Assembly (NCBI GenBank): GCA_044433065.1
Contig: JAWXUA010000084.1
Span: 1 to 12,456, forward strand
DNA length: 12,456 bases
Source of the DNA: Nitratidesulfovibrio sp044433065
Lineage (GTDB): Bacteria; Desulfobacterota; Desulfovibrionia; Desulfovibrionales; Desulfovibrionaceae
Direction of reading: 5' to 3'
In this document: in pieces, positions 1 through 5,857 of the stretch
Position numbering within the stretch: the stretch's first letter is position 1
Layout of the letters: each line of letters starts with the position of its first letter
Program-made: the position numbers and the translations under genes
Notes under the pieces: generated by a model
What the model was told of the DNA's origin: nothing
The model's input: only the letters and a program-made list of their open reading frames with translations
Databases searched by the model: none

Positions 1-38
1 GGAGGAAACTTTTTCAAAAGTTTCCTCCCTCCCCCAGC
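1..38. terminator. G-rich hairpin, truncated by the window edge
   Basis: Positions 1-13 (GGAGGAAACTTTT) pair perfectly with 16-28 across a two-base TC gap, and CTCCCCCAGC follows. Read on the minus strand this is GCTGGGGGAGGG followed by a hairpin, the same signature seen at 4588 (+) and in part at 12417 (+). The left side of the outer stem is outside the window. It probably ends transcription of a gene to the left. There is no classical U-tract after the stem, so the terminator role is inferred from position and structure. Confidence 0.55.
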
Positions 39-64
39 AATAAAAAAAATAGGATACCTATAAT

Positions 65-1126
65 ATGACTGATTTATTGAACTTAACGCTTCCTGAACTT
101 GAGAAATTTATGACCGAGGACCTTGGCGAGCCACGCTTTAGGTCCAAGCAGATTTGGCAGTGGCTGTGGCAGAAGTGCGCTGAGGACTTTGATGCCATGA
201 CCAATGTTTCTAAGGCTACGCGTGCGCGACTTGGTGAATGTGCTTTTATCCGTTGGCCTAGCGTGGAGACGGTGAAGACCAGTAGCGACGGGACCATCAA
301 GTTTTTGCTGAAATTGCATGATGGAGCTTTGGTGGAGACGGTGCTTATTCCAAGCTCGTCGCGTGAAGGAAAACTGCGCATGACCCAGTGCTTGTCGTGT
401 CAGGTGGGCTGTGCCATGGCCTGCACGTTCTGTAGTACGGGAACTATGGGCTTTGAACGCAATATGACCATGGGCGAAATTCTGGGGCAAATCCTTGTGG
501 CACGCCGCCATGTGGGCGATGCAAGACCAGAGCATCCTATCATCCGCAATTTGGTTTTCATGGGCATGGGTGAGCCGCTCTTGAACTTGAAAGAGGTCAT
601 GCGCTCGCTGAAGAGCCTGAATGATTTTGATGGCTTGGCGTTTTCTCCGCGAAGAATTACCGTGTCTACGTGCGGCATTGAAAAGGGTCTTCGTGAGCTT
701 GGCGAAAGCGGCCTTGCGTACCTTGCTGTTTCGTTGCACGCGCCAAACCAAGAACTGCGGGCACAGATTATGCCTAAGGCGGCACACTGGCACCTTGATG
801 ACTTGATTACCACGCTGGAAAACTATCCGCTTAAGGCTAGAGAGCGTATTACCTTTGAATACCTTATGCTTGGCGGCGTCAATGATAGCATCGACCATGC
901 TAAGCAACTTGTGCGCCTCGTGGCTCGCACTAAGGGCAAACTCAACCTTATTGTCTACAATCCTTCAGCAGGCGACCCATATAAGGCTCCATCGTCGGCA
1001 CAAGTTCTGGCCTTTGAAAAACACCTTTGGGACCGCGGTATCACCGCTATTATCCGTAAGAGTAAGGGCCAAGATATTCAGGCTGCTTGCGGTCAGCTGA
1101 AAGCTGCTGAAATGAGTAAGGACTAG
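65..1126 (+). CDS. rlmN: Dual-specificity RNA methyltransferase RlmN (radical SAM)
   Basis: This cytoplasmic enzyme methylates C2 of A2503 in 23S rRNA and, in characterised relatives, A37 of some tRNAs, using S-adenosylmethionine and a [4Fe-4S] cluster. The 353-residue product has the usual family length. An N-terminal helical accessory region covers about residues 1-95, with ALVETVLIP at 88-96. The radical-SAM cluster motif CAMACTFC gives Cys116, Cys120 and Cys123. GMGEP (167-171) is the SAM-contact motif. The C-terminal KSKGQDIQAACGQL carries Cys342, matching the methyl-carrying cysteine of RlmN/Cfr enzymes. The ATG at 65 fits the family N-terminus; AGGA at 51-54 is a weak, rather distant ribosome-binding site. 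The gene is apparently monocistronic here. RlmN rather than Cfr is favoured by the intact housekeeping-type C-terminus and the lack of resistance-gene context. Confidence 0.96.
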   Translation: MTDLLNLTLPELEKFMTEDLGEPRFRSKQIWQWLWQKCAEDFDAMTNVSKATRARLGECAFIRWPSVETVKTSSDGTIKFLLKLHDGALVETVLIPSSSREGKLRMTQCLSCQVGCAMACTFCSTGTMGFERNMTMGEILGQILVARRHVGDARPEHPIIRNLVFMGMGEPLLNLKEVMRSLKSLNDFDGLAFSPRRITVSTCGIEKGLRELGESGLAYLAVSLHAPNQELRAQIMPKAAHWHLDDLITTLENYPLKARERITFEYLMLGGVNDSIDHAKQLVRLVARTKGKLNLIVYNPSAGDPYKAPSSAQVLAFEKHLWDRGITAIIRKSKGQDIQAACGQLKAAEMSKD

Positions 1127-1138
1127 TTTTTTATGAGG

Positions 1139-1180
1139 AGAGACGGTGGAAAACATATATAGTGCTTTCCACCTTTCTCT
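1139..1180 (+). terminator. Possible terminator after rlmN
   Basis: GGTGGAAA (1145-1152) pairs perfectly with TTTCCACC (1166-1173) across a 13-base A/T-rich loop, and AGAGA (1139-1143) can extend the stem with TCTCT (1176-1180) past a small internal loop. It begins 12 bases after the rlmN stop. The bases after the inner stem are pyrimidine-rich but not a true U-run, so it may be a weak terminator or an RNA 3' end. Confidence 0.45.
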
Positions 1181-1339
1181 ATGTAGAGAGCATAACTGTG
1201 CTAGAATATTGTCACCATAACGTCACAATGGCACAAATTGACATAATAAAAGCTTTGTTTTTCTCGATAGTTACTATAAGTCGATAATCAGCGGCCAAGC
1301 TGTCCATATGGACTCAAGTAATTTCTTATGGTATAAGGC

Positions 1340-1460
1340 CGTGTCTTTGCGCATGATACAGCGATTTAAGACACGTTCGGGATATTCTGCTCGCCATTAT
1401 ACGCTCATAAAGCCCCACCTTATGAGCATGACAGCGAGCCTAAGCTGCAAATGAAACAGC
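1340..1460 (+). promoter_or_regulatory. Structured leader upstream of tctC
   Basis: Two strong hairpins and one small hairpin lie in the otherwise empty interval 1181-1548. The first pairs CGTGTCTT (1340-1347) with AAGACACG (1368-1375). The second is nested: GCTCGC (1389-1394) with GCGAGC (1434-1439), enclosing GCTCATAA (1403-1410) with TTATGAGC (1420-1427) around the C-rich loop AGCCCCACC. A small stem GCTG/CAGC follows at 1444-1460. Upstream are a perfect palindrome GTCCATATGGAC (1302-1313) and TATAAG (1275-1280), a possible -10 with no convincing -35. I recognise no known riboswitch. Regulation of the transporter through this leader is an inference. Confidence 0.4.
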
Positions 1461-1548
1461 ATGGAAAAACGTTGAGCCAAGCTTTACTGGACCTTGGAGT
1501 CTTGTGAGGTGCACGCGCGTTTCCATCACAACGGCACGGAGTGTATTC

Positions 1549-2490
1549 ATGAAAAAGATCCTTATGCTTGTTCTCGCTATGGCTTTGTTGGTTCCTTCCT
1601 TTGCCATGGCTGCCTTCCCAGAAAAGCCTATCACCATCGTTGTTCCTTCTAAGGCTGGCGGTTCCACCGACACAACAGCACGTATTTTCATCAATGCCGC
1701 TAAGAATTACTGGCCTGACGCATCTTTCGTTGTAAAGAACGTTCCTGGTTCCGGTGGCCAAAAGGGCTTTGAAGACACCGCACGCGCTAAAGCTGACGGC
1801 TACACCCTCGGCATGGTTTTCACCACCCAGCTCGTTGCACACATCGTTTCTGAACGCGCTCGCTACACCCTCGACAGCTTCCACGTTGTAGGCAACACCG
1901 TTGACGACCCAGTGCTCGTCGTTGTTCCTACTGAAAGCCCAATCCAAAACGTTGAAGACTTCATTGCTGCCGCTAAGGCCAATGAGTTGACCGTTGCTGT
2001 AAACGGCATTGGTTCTGACGACTTCATTGCCGCTAAGGCTTTTGAAGGCGCAACAGAAGTGTCCTTCAACATGTTGCCAACCAAGGGTTCTACTGAGCAA
2101 AAGGCTCTCATCCTTGGCAACCACTGCGACGCTGCTTTCATGAACCTTTCCCAAATGTACTCAGCACACAAGACTGGCACAGCTCGTGTTATCGCTCTTT
2201 TGACCGAAACCCGTTCCGACCTCTTGGCTGACGTTCCTACCGCTCTTGAACAAGGCGCTAAAGTCTTCATGACGGCAACCCGTGGCTTCGTTCTTCACGC
2301 TGACGTAGACCCAGAAATCGCTGCTATGTACGACGATTTGCTCGCAAAAATCAATGCAGACGCTGGCTACATTGCTGACTGCGAAAAGAATACCTTCAGC
2401 CGTTTGCCTATGACTGGCCCAGAGTACCTTGAGTACTTGAAGGCTTTGCAAGGTCAAACCCAAGAATTTTACAACGCTCATCCTTGGTAG
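1549..2490 (+). CDS. tctC: Tripartite tricarboxylate transporter substrate-binding protein (TctC/Bug family)
   Basis: This periplasmic binding protein captures a carboxylate such as a tricarboxylate and hands it to the TctA/TctB membrane unit. The 313-residue product starts with a Sec signal peptide (Lys-Lys n-region, hydrophobic core about 4-17, likely cleavage after AMA at residue 21). Typical Bug ligand loops follow: PSKAGGSTDT (about 33-42) and NVPGSGGQKGF (64-74). The length matches the family. I chose ATG 1549 because it gives the signal peptide directly and has GGAG at 1538-1541 seven bases upstream; an upstream GTG at 1504 would add 15 residues ahead of the signal. It is the first gene of tctCBA. 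Codons are strongly biased to GTT, GCT, AAG and CGT, unlike the C-ending choice in tctA, consistent with high expression. The actual ligand cannot be read from sequence. Confidence 0.92.
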   Translation: MKKILMLVLAMALLVPSFAMAAFPEKPITIVVPSKAGGSTDTTARIFINAAKNYWPDASFVVKNVPGSGGQKGFEDTARAKADGYTLGMVFTTQLVAHIVSERARYTLDSFHVVGNTVDDPVLVVVPTESPIQNVEDFIAAAKANELTVAVNGIGSDDFIAAKAFEGATEVSFNMLPTKGSTEQKALILGNHCDAAFMNLSQMYSAHKTGTARVIALLTETRSDLLADVPTALEQGAKVFMTATRGFVLHADVDPEIAAMYDDLLAKINADAGYIADCEKNTFSRLPMTGPEYLEYLKALQGQTQEFYNAHPW

Positions 2491-2495
2491 ATTTC

Positions 2496-2975
2496 ATGCC
2501 CAAAAAATACGCTGAACTCCTTCTTGTTGGCGCATTTTTTGTATTGGCAGTGCTGCTTTACGGCAGCACTGCCGCATACCCAAATGCGGTTCAAGGTTCC
2601 ACAGCGGCTTATGTCCGCTTTCTCGCTGTTTCGCTTGGCATCCTGTGTGCCATTCAGCTCCTGCTCTTTGCCCTTCGCGCCAAAAAACAAAGCGCAGAAG
2701 ATTCTGAAAAGGCAAAAGAAATTTTCCACCTCAGCACAAGCCCAAAGCCATTCTGGACCCTGCTCATTGTGCTTTTGGCATACGCTGGGGCTTTCTCCTA
2801 TCTTGGCTTCTACCTCGCCTCAGCTATTTTCTTGCCCGTCACCATGTTCCTCTTGGGTGCACGCAGTCTCATCAGCATCATCTTGACGACAGCTGGTGTT
2901 TTGGCATTTGTATACGCTGTCTTTGAACGTCTGCTTGAGGTCTACATGCCTGTGGGTAGCCTTATCCACTGGTAA
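2496..2975 (+). CDS. tctB: Tripartite tricarboxylate transporter small membrane subunit TctB
   Basis: TctB is the small, poorly conserved inner-membrane subunit that partners TctA. The 159-residue product has four hydrophobic stretches expected for the family: about residues 7-24, 40-62, 82-100 and 104-146 (the last probably two closely spaced helices), with a charged cytoplasmic linker near 63-80 (KKQSAEDSEKAKE). The start is ATG 2496, five bases after the tctC stop, with GGTAG at 2486-2490 as ribosome-binding site inside the tctC end, suggesting translational coupling. A TTG at 2484 is an unlikely alternative. Identification rests on size, topology and position between tctC and tctA more than on sequence motifs. 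Confidence 0.85.
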   Translation: MPKKYAELLLVGAFFVLAVLLYGSTAAYPNAVQGSTAAYVRFLAVSLGILCAIQLLLFALRAKKQSAEDSEKAKEIFHLSTSPKPFWTLLIVLLAYAGAFSYLGFYLASAIFLPVTMFLLGARSLISIILTTAGVLAFVYAVFERLLEVYMPVGSLIHW

Positions 2976-3000
2976 AAAAACTCAGCGGCTACATCATATT

Positions 3001-3060
3001 CAAGCTCAAGCCATTAAGCTCACGGCATATCAGCTCAAGCCTTGCAAGCTCAAAGCATAA
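3001..3060 (+). repeat. Degenerate 14-15 bp tandem repeat between tctB and tctA
   Basis: AGCTCA occurs four times at 3003, 3017, 3032 and 3047, a period of 14, 15 and 15 bases, within the approximate unit AAGCTCAAGCCATT. It fills most of the 118-base gap between tctB and tctA. Function unknown; it may just be a local expansion of the spacer. Confidence 0.6.
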
Positions 3061-3093
3061 CATTTCACAGCATTGCCCGAAGGGGGCCACTGT

Positions 3094-4569
3094 ATGATAT
3101 TGGAATCCCTGTCTTTACTCCTCTCATGGTCCACCATCCTTGCCGTTTTCATCGGCACTGTGGCCGGCATCATCATTGGGGGAATGCCCGGCCTCACAGC
3201 AACCATGGCTGTGGCCTTGCTCATTCCAGTGACCTTCACCCTTGACCCACTCATCGGCCTTGTGCTTATGGGCGGCGTCTATTCTGGTGCCATGTACGGT
3301 GGCTCCATCCCAGCCATCTTGCTCCGCACACCAGGGACGCCAGCCGCTGTGGCCACAGCCATGGAAGGCTATCCCTTAACCCAACAAGGACGTGCAGGTC
3401 TTGCCTTAAAAGTTTCCGTTATTTCAAGCTTTTGTGGCGGTATCTTCTCTACGTTCATGCTGCTCATCCTAGCTCCAATTCTGGCCATTTTCTCCCTGTC
3501 CTTCGGACCACCAGAATACTTTTTGCTGGCCATTTTAGGTCTTGCTGGCATCGTATCCATGGCTGACGAGAACACAAGCCTCGTCAAAGCCCTCATCTCA
3601 GGCTTCATCGGTCTCATCATCGCTGTCGTCGGCACGGACCCCATTTCCGGTATGCTCCGCTACACCATGGGCGTCACGGACCTCTATGATGGCGTAGCCT
3701 TCATGCCCGTCCTCATCGGCATGTTCTCCATTTCGCAGATGCTGTCCCTGACCCAATCTAAGGGCGTTGTCCAAGGTGCTGGTGTCTTGAGCAAGGTCAA
3801 GCGCGAACCCATGCCCAAGGGCCTCGGCCGCTACATCGGTCTTGGTTCTGGCCTTGGCACGCTCATCGGTATCCTCCCAGGTGAAGGCGCAACCATTGCA
3901 GCTTTCTTGTCCTACAACGTAGCCAAGCGTCGCTCCAAGAATAAAGACCTCTTCGGTAAGGGTAACCCAGAAGGCATCGCAGCAGCAGAAGCCGGTAACA
4001 ACGGTTGCGTCGGTGGTTCGCTCATCCCAACCCTGACCCTCGGTATCCCTGGTAACAGCGTTGCCGCGGCTCTCATGGGTGGTCTCCTTGTGCACGGCCT
4101 CATCCCTGGACCAGAGCTCTTCACCAAATATGGCGTCATGACCTACACCTTCATCCTCTCGTTATTCCTCGCGAATTTCGTCTTCTTGATTGTCGGTTTG
4201 TACATGGCTCCTTATTTTGCGCGCATTTCCTTAACCCCAATCCCACTGCTCATCCCTACAGTCTGCCTCTTCTCCGTGCTTGGCTCCTACGCCATCAACA
4301 ACAGCGTGGTGGACATCTTCCTCTGTCTCGGCTTTGGTTTCGGTGCCATCGTCCTGCAAAAGGCTGGCTTCTCCCTAGGCGCCCTCATCCTCGGGCTCAT
4401 CCTAGGTCCCATCGCTGAAACAGGTTTCGCCCAAGCTCTCATCATCAGCAAAGGCGATCCGCTCATCTTCTTCGAAAGCCCACACGCCATGGTGCTCTGG
4501 GTGCTCATCCTGCTCCTCATGATCCCACCACTCTACGAAGCCTACAAAGCCCGAAAGGCTAAGGCGTAG
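3094..4569 (+). CDS. tctA: Tripartite tricarboxylate transporter large permease TctA
   Basis: TctA is the multi-helix inner-membrane permease that moves the substrate delivered by TctC, probably driven by an ion gradient. The 491-residue product has the usual family length and about a dozen hydrophobic segments. The first signature block is GGMPGLTATMAVALLIPVTF (29-48), followed by YSGAMYGGSIPAILLRTPGT (63-82). The repeat-related second half has LPGEGATIAAFLSY, then GNPEGIAAAEAGNNG and LGIPGNSVAAALMGG. The start is ATG 3094, preceded by AAGGGGG around 3080-3086; TTG 3073 is a weaker alternative adding seven residues. It closes the tctCBA operon and is followed by a strong hairpin. No TctDE-type two-component regulator is in the window. 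Codon use leans to C-ending codons, unlike tctC. Confidence 0.94.
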   Translation: MILESLSLLLSWSTILAVFIGTVAGIIIGGMPGLTATMAVALLIPVTFTLDPLIGLVLMGGVYSGAMYGGSIPAILLRTPGTPAAVATAMEGYPLTQQGRAGLALKVSVISSFCGGIFSTFMLLILAPILAIFSLSFGPPEYFLLAILGLAGIVSMADENTSLVKALISGFIGLIIAVVGTDPISGMLRYTMGVTDLYDGVAFMPVLIGMFSISQMLSLTQSKGVVQGAGVLSKVKREPMPKGLGRYIGLGSGLGTLIGILPGEGATIAAFLSYNVAKRRSKNKDLFGKGNPEGIAAAEAGNNGCVGGSLIPTLTLGIPGNSVAAALMGGLLVHGLIPGPELFTKYGVMTYTFILSLFLANFVFLIVGLYMAPYFARISLTPIPLLIPTVCLFSVLGSYAINNSVVDIFLCLGFGFGAIVLQKAGFSLGALILGLILGPIAETGFAQALIISKGDPLIFFESPHAMVLWVLILLLMIPPLYEAYKARKAKA

Positions 4570-4587
4570 GTTTAGGTTATATAATTA

Positions 4588-4631
4588 GCTGGGGGAGGGA
4601 AAACTTTCTGAAGAAAGTTTTCCCTCCCAGC
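4588..4631 (+). terminator. Long hairpin after tctA (probable terminator)
   Basis: GGGAGGGAAAACTTTCT (4593-4609) pairs perfectly with 4612-4628 around a GA turn, flanked by GCT (4588-4590) and AGC (4629-4631). It lies 18 bases after the tctA stop and likely ends the tctCBA transcript, although no U-run follows. It is also the left arm of the dispersed repeat element. Confidence 0.65.
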
Positions 4632-4702
4632 GTTGCTCTCTGTATCCGTAAGACTCGCTTCGCTCGCCTAACGGCTATGGCCTTCGGCCACCCTTCGGGC
4701 AG
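4588..4702 (+). repeat. Dispersed intergenic repeat element, copy 1
   Basis: The element is a variable hairpin (4588-4631) plus a 72-base conserved core (4631-4702) running from CGTTGCT to CTTCGGGCAG. The core recurs in reverse orientation at 7666-7735 with five substitutions and two single-base gaps. It includes a TTC-loop hairpin, TGGCC/GGCCA at 4678-4690, and the mirror-like CTCGCTTCGCTC (4655-4666). It resembles REP/BIME-like intergenic repeats but I cannot place it in a named family. No coding function is apparent. Confidence 0.8.
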
Positions 4703-4745
4703 GCCAGACCCCCCTCCCTTTCAAAGACTTTTAATTGCGATGATA

Positions 4746-4787
4746 GTTCTCCCTTCGTATGTCGATTCTCGACGCATGGGGGACAAC
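4746..4787. other. Imperfect hairpin in the tctA-toxin gap
   Basis: TCGA (4762-4765) pairs with TCGA (4769-4772), ATG (4759-4761) with CAT (4775-4777), TCCC (4750-4753) with the G-run at 4778-4782, and GTT (4746-4748) with AAC (4785-4787). The rest of 4703-4847 shows no credible gene; a 70-codon ORF there overlaps the repeat and has no ribosome-binding site. Confidence 0.3.
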
Positions 4788-4847
4788 CATGTATGCAATG
4801 CAAGTGGCCGTGGCGTTATTCCCTCGGGCATAATGCGTATGGCTCCG

Positions 4848-4975
4848 TATAATATTTATGGGAAAGATGAGAGTTTGTTGAAAGTGTGACTGGTGTTGAA
4901 GAGTGATAGTTTACGGGAACTTGATAGTTTGTAGACCAAGGAAAAGCCCTCTTTCATAGGAAAGTGGGCTTTTTT
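4848..4975 (+). ncRNA. Candidate small RNA (about 115 nt)
   Basis: A perfect -10 hexamer TATAAT at 4848-4853 would start transcription near 4860, although the -35 region (CGGGCA, 4825-4830) is weak. No ORF of useful length follows, and the interval ends in a strong intrinsic terminator at 4943-4975. The body is rich in G and T and contains TGATAGTTT twice (4904-4912 and 4922-4930). The terminator has no protein-coding gene immediately upstream, which makes an independent transcript the simplest reading. No known RNA family was recognised. Confidence 0.35.
4943..4975 (+). terminator. Intrinsic terminator
   Basis: AAAGCCC-T-CTTTC (4943-4955) pairs with GAAAG-T-GGGCTTT (4960-4972) with one T-T mismatch and an ATAG loop, and the T-run extends to 4975. 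It is a textbook rho-independent terminator on the plus strand just before the toxin promoter. Confidence 0.85.
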
Positions 4976-4991
4976 GCGTCTTGAGTGTGGC

Positions 4992-5028
4992 TTGACAGCA
5001 TACTAAAATTTGGTAACTATTGGCAAAT
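4992..5028 (+). promoter_or_regulatory. Toxin-antitoxin promoter with overlapping operator-like palindrome
   Basis: A perfect -35 TTGACA (4992-4997) is followed after 16 bases by TAACTA (5014-5019), a modest -10 preceded by TGG. An imperfect palindrome ATTTG...CAAAT (5008-5028; 7 of 10 symmetric pairs complementary) covers the -10. This is where a DNA-binding antitoxin would be expected to repress its own operon. Confidence 0.55.
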
Positions 5029-5041
5029 AAGAGGACGCACA

Positions 5042-5317
5042 ATGTGGACAGTACAAATCCCTAAGAAAGTTGCTAAGCAAATTGACAAACTCCCTCAGAA
5101 CGTCCGGCCAGTACTTCGTATCCTTTTAGATAGCATCCGAAGTGAAGGGGCTGTGCAAGGTGTATGGCCAAACTATAGCAAGCTTGGTAAAAACCGCCAT
5201 CATTGCCATATTAAAAAGGGCAAACCTTGTTATGTTGTAGTTTGGGAAGTAAAAGATAAAACCATTCGGCTCATCGAGGTAGAATATGTTGGAACTCACG
5301 AGAACGCCCCCTACTGA
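5042..5317 (+). CDS. RelE/HigB-family toxin of a type II toxin-antitoxin pair
   Basis: Members of this superfamily are small mRNA interferases that usually cleave mRNA at the ribosome until bound by their antitoxin. The 91-residue product begins WTVQIPKKVAKQIDKLPQNV, typical of the RelE/HigB fold's first strand and helix, and has the basic segment KNRHHCHIKKGK near residues 50-61, strands YVVVWEV and TIRLIEVEYV, and the C-terminal GTHENAPY. The start is ATG 5042 with GAGGA at 5031-5035; a GTG at 4985 would begin upstream of the promoter -35 and is rejected. The toxin comes first and overlaps the antitoxin by 32 bases, the order typical of HigBA pairs. Activity and target are not shown by sequence; a ParE-like activity is the main alternative. 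Confidence 0.82.
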   Translation: MWTVQIPKKVAKQIDKLPQNVRPVLRILLDSIRSEGAVQGVWPNYSKLGKNRHHCHIKKGKPCYVVVWEVKDKTIRLIEVEYVGTHENAPY

Positions 5318-5642
5318 TACCGTAGAACTTTCTTATTTTATTCCTCATAGTAAGCTTGAAAAAGTACGCACCTTCATGCACCAAGAAGGCATTGAGGAAG
5401 AAAAAGAATATTACACTATCGAAGAAGTTTTACCCTACACCGACGAAGAAATGCCCAGTGTATACCTGCGTGGTCTGCGCTACCGTGAAGACCTCACGCA
5501 GAAGCAGCTTTCGGAAAAAACGGGCATTGCCATTCGCCACATCAGCGAAATGGAAAACAATAAGCGTCCCATTGGCAAAAAGAATGCCGTCAAGCTCGCC
5601 GAAGTCTTGGGCTGTAATCCGCGCAAGCTCTTGAGTATATAA
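5286..5642 (+). CDS. Xre-family helix-turn-helix antitoxin
   Basis: This is the likely antitoxin that neutralises the upstream RelE/HigB-like toxin and represses their promoter. The 118-residue product has an acidic, uncharacterised N-terminal part (about 1-55, with many Glu/Asp between 36 and 55) that may contact the toxin. A Cro/C1-type HTH follows at about 60-116: LRGLRYREDLTQKQLSEKTG for the first helices, IAIRHISEMENNKR for the recognition helix, and a typical C-terminus AVKLAEVLGCNPRKLL. ATG 5286 has GAGGT at 5276-5280 within the toxin gene, and the 32-base overlap indicates coupled translation. HigA-like is the best description; the extended N-terminus is longer than a minimal HigA. 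Confidence 0.85.
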   Translation: MLELTRTPPTDTVELSYFIPHSKLEKVRTFMHQEGIEEEKEYYTIEEVLPYTDEEMPSVYLRGLRYREDLTQKQLSEKTGIAIRHISEMENNKRPIGKKNAVKLAEVLGCNPRKLLSI

Positions 5643-5716
5643 GCACCTGTATTCACGAGTTTTACACAGGCTCGCCATGCCTATAGGCACTGCGCCTCGC
5701 TCATAAGGATTACGCC

Positions 5717-5785
5717 ATGCTCCTCAAAGGTTTCAGCTTTGGCATGCTCTATTTTGCGTACAGAAATGCGCGCTTAAAACTCTAA
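5717..5785 (+). CDS. Possible 22-residue small protein
   Basis: An ATG at 5717 is preceded by AAGGA (5705-5709) at good spacing and opens a short frame reading MLLKGFSFGMLYFAYRNARL plus two residues, hydrophobic then basic. It lies between the antitoxin and a terminator and could be the last cistron of that transcript. Only the ribosome-binding site and composition support it. The rest of 5643-5803 holds nothing else convincing. Confidence 0.2.
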   Translation: MLLKGFSFGMLYFAYRNARLKL

Positions 5786-5803
5786 ATGCAAAAAGTAACA
5801 TAA

Positions 5804-5836
5804 AAAAGCACCTACACATGACGCGTAGGTGCTTTT
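5804..5836. terminator. Bidirectional intrinsic terminator
   Basis: AAAAGCACCTAC (5804-5815) pairs perfectly with GTAGGTGCTTTT (5825-5836) around a nine-base loop. T-runs follow the stem on both strands (four on plus, six on minus). It separates the rightward toxin-antitoxin operon from the leftward lipid-transport operon, whose last stop codon is 22 bases away. Confidence 0.9.
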
Positions 5837-5857
5837 GTCTTCTCTGTGAAAAATATG

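Noticed and set aside
83..907. Long minus-strand ORF opposite rlmN
   Set aside because: It is the antisense shadow of rlmN; basic, low-complexity translation without recognisable motifs.
1229..1243. Sigma-54-like TGGCAC upstream of tctC
   Set aside because: The TTG that follows is two bases too close for the -24/-12 spacing and no GC is at the expected position.
1238..1280. TTGACA (1238-1243) with TATAAG (1275-1280) as a promoter
   Set aside because: The spacer would be 31 bases, far beyond the usable range; only TATAAG with an unclear -35 remains possible.
1308..1454. 48-codon ORF in the tctC leader
   Set aside because: It has no ribosome-binding site and overlaps the hairpins; composition is not protein-like.
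3003..3052. The AGCTCA repeats as a CRISPR array
   Set aside because: Units are only 14-15 bases with no distinct spacers, and no cas gene is nearby.
4677..4889. 70-codon ORF after tctA
   Set aside because: It starts inside the repeat core, has no ribosome-binding site and resembles no protein; the repeat and the RNA candidate explain the region better.
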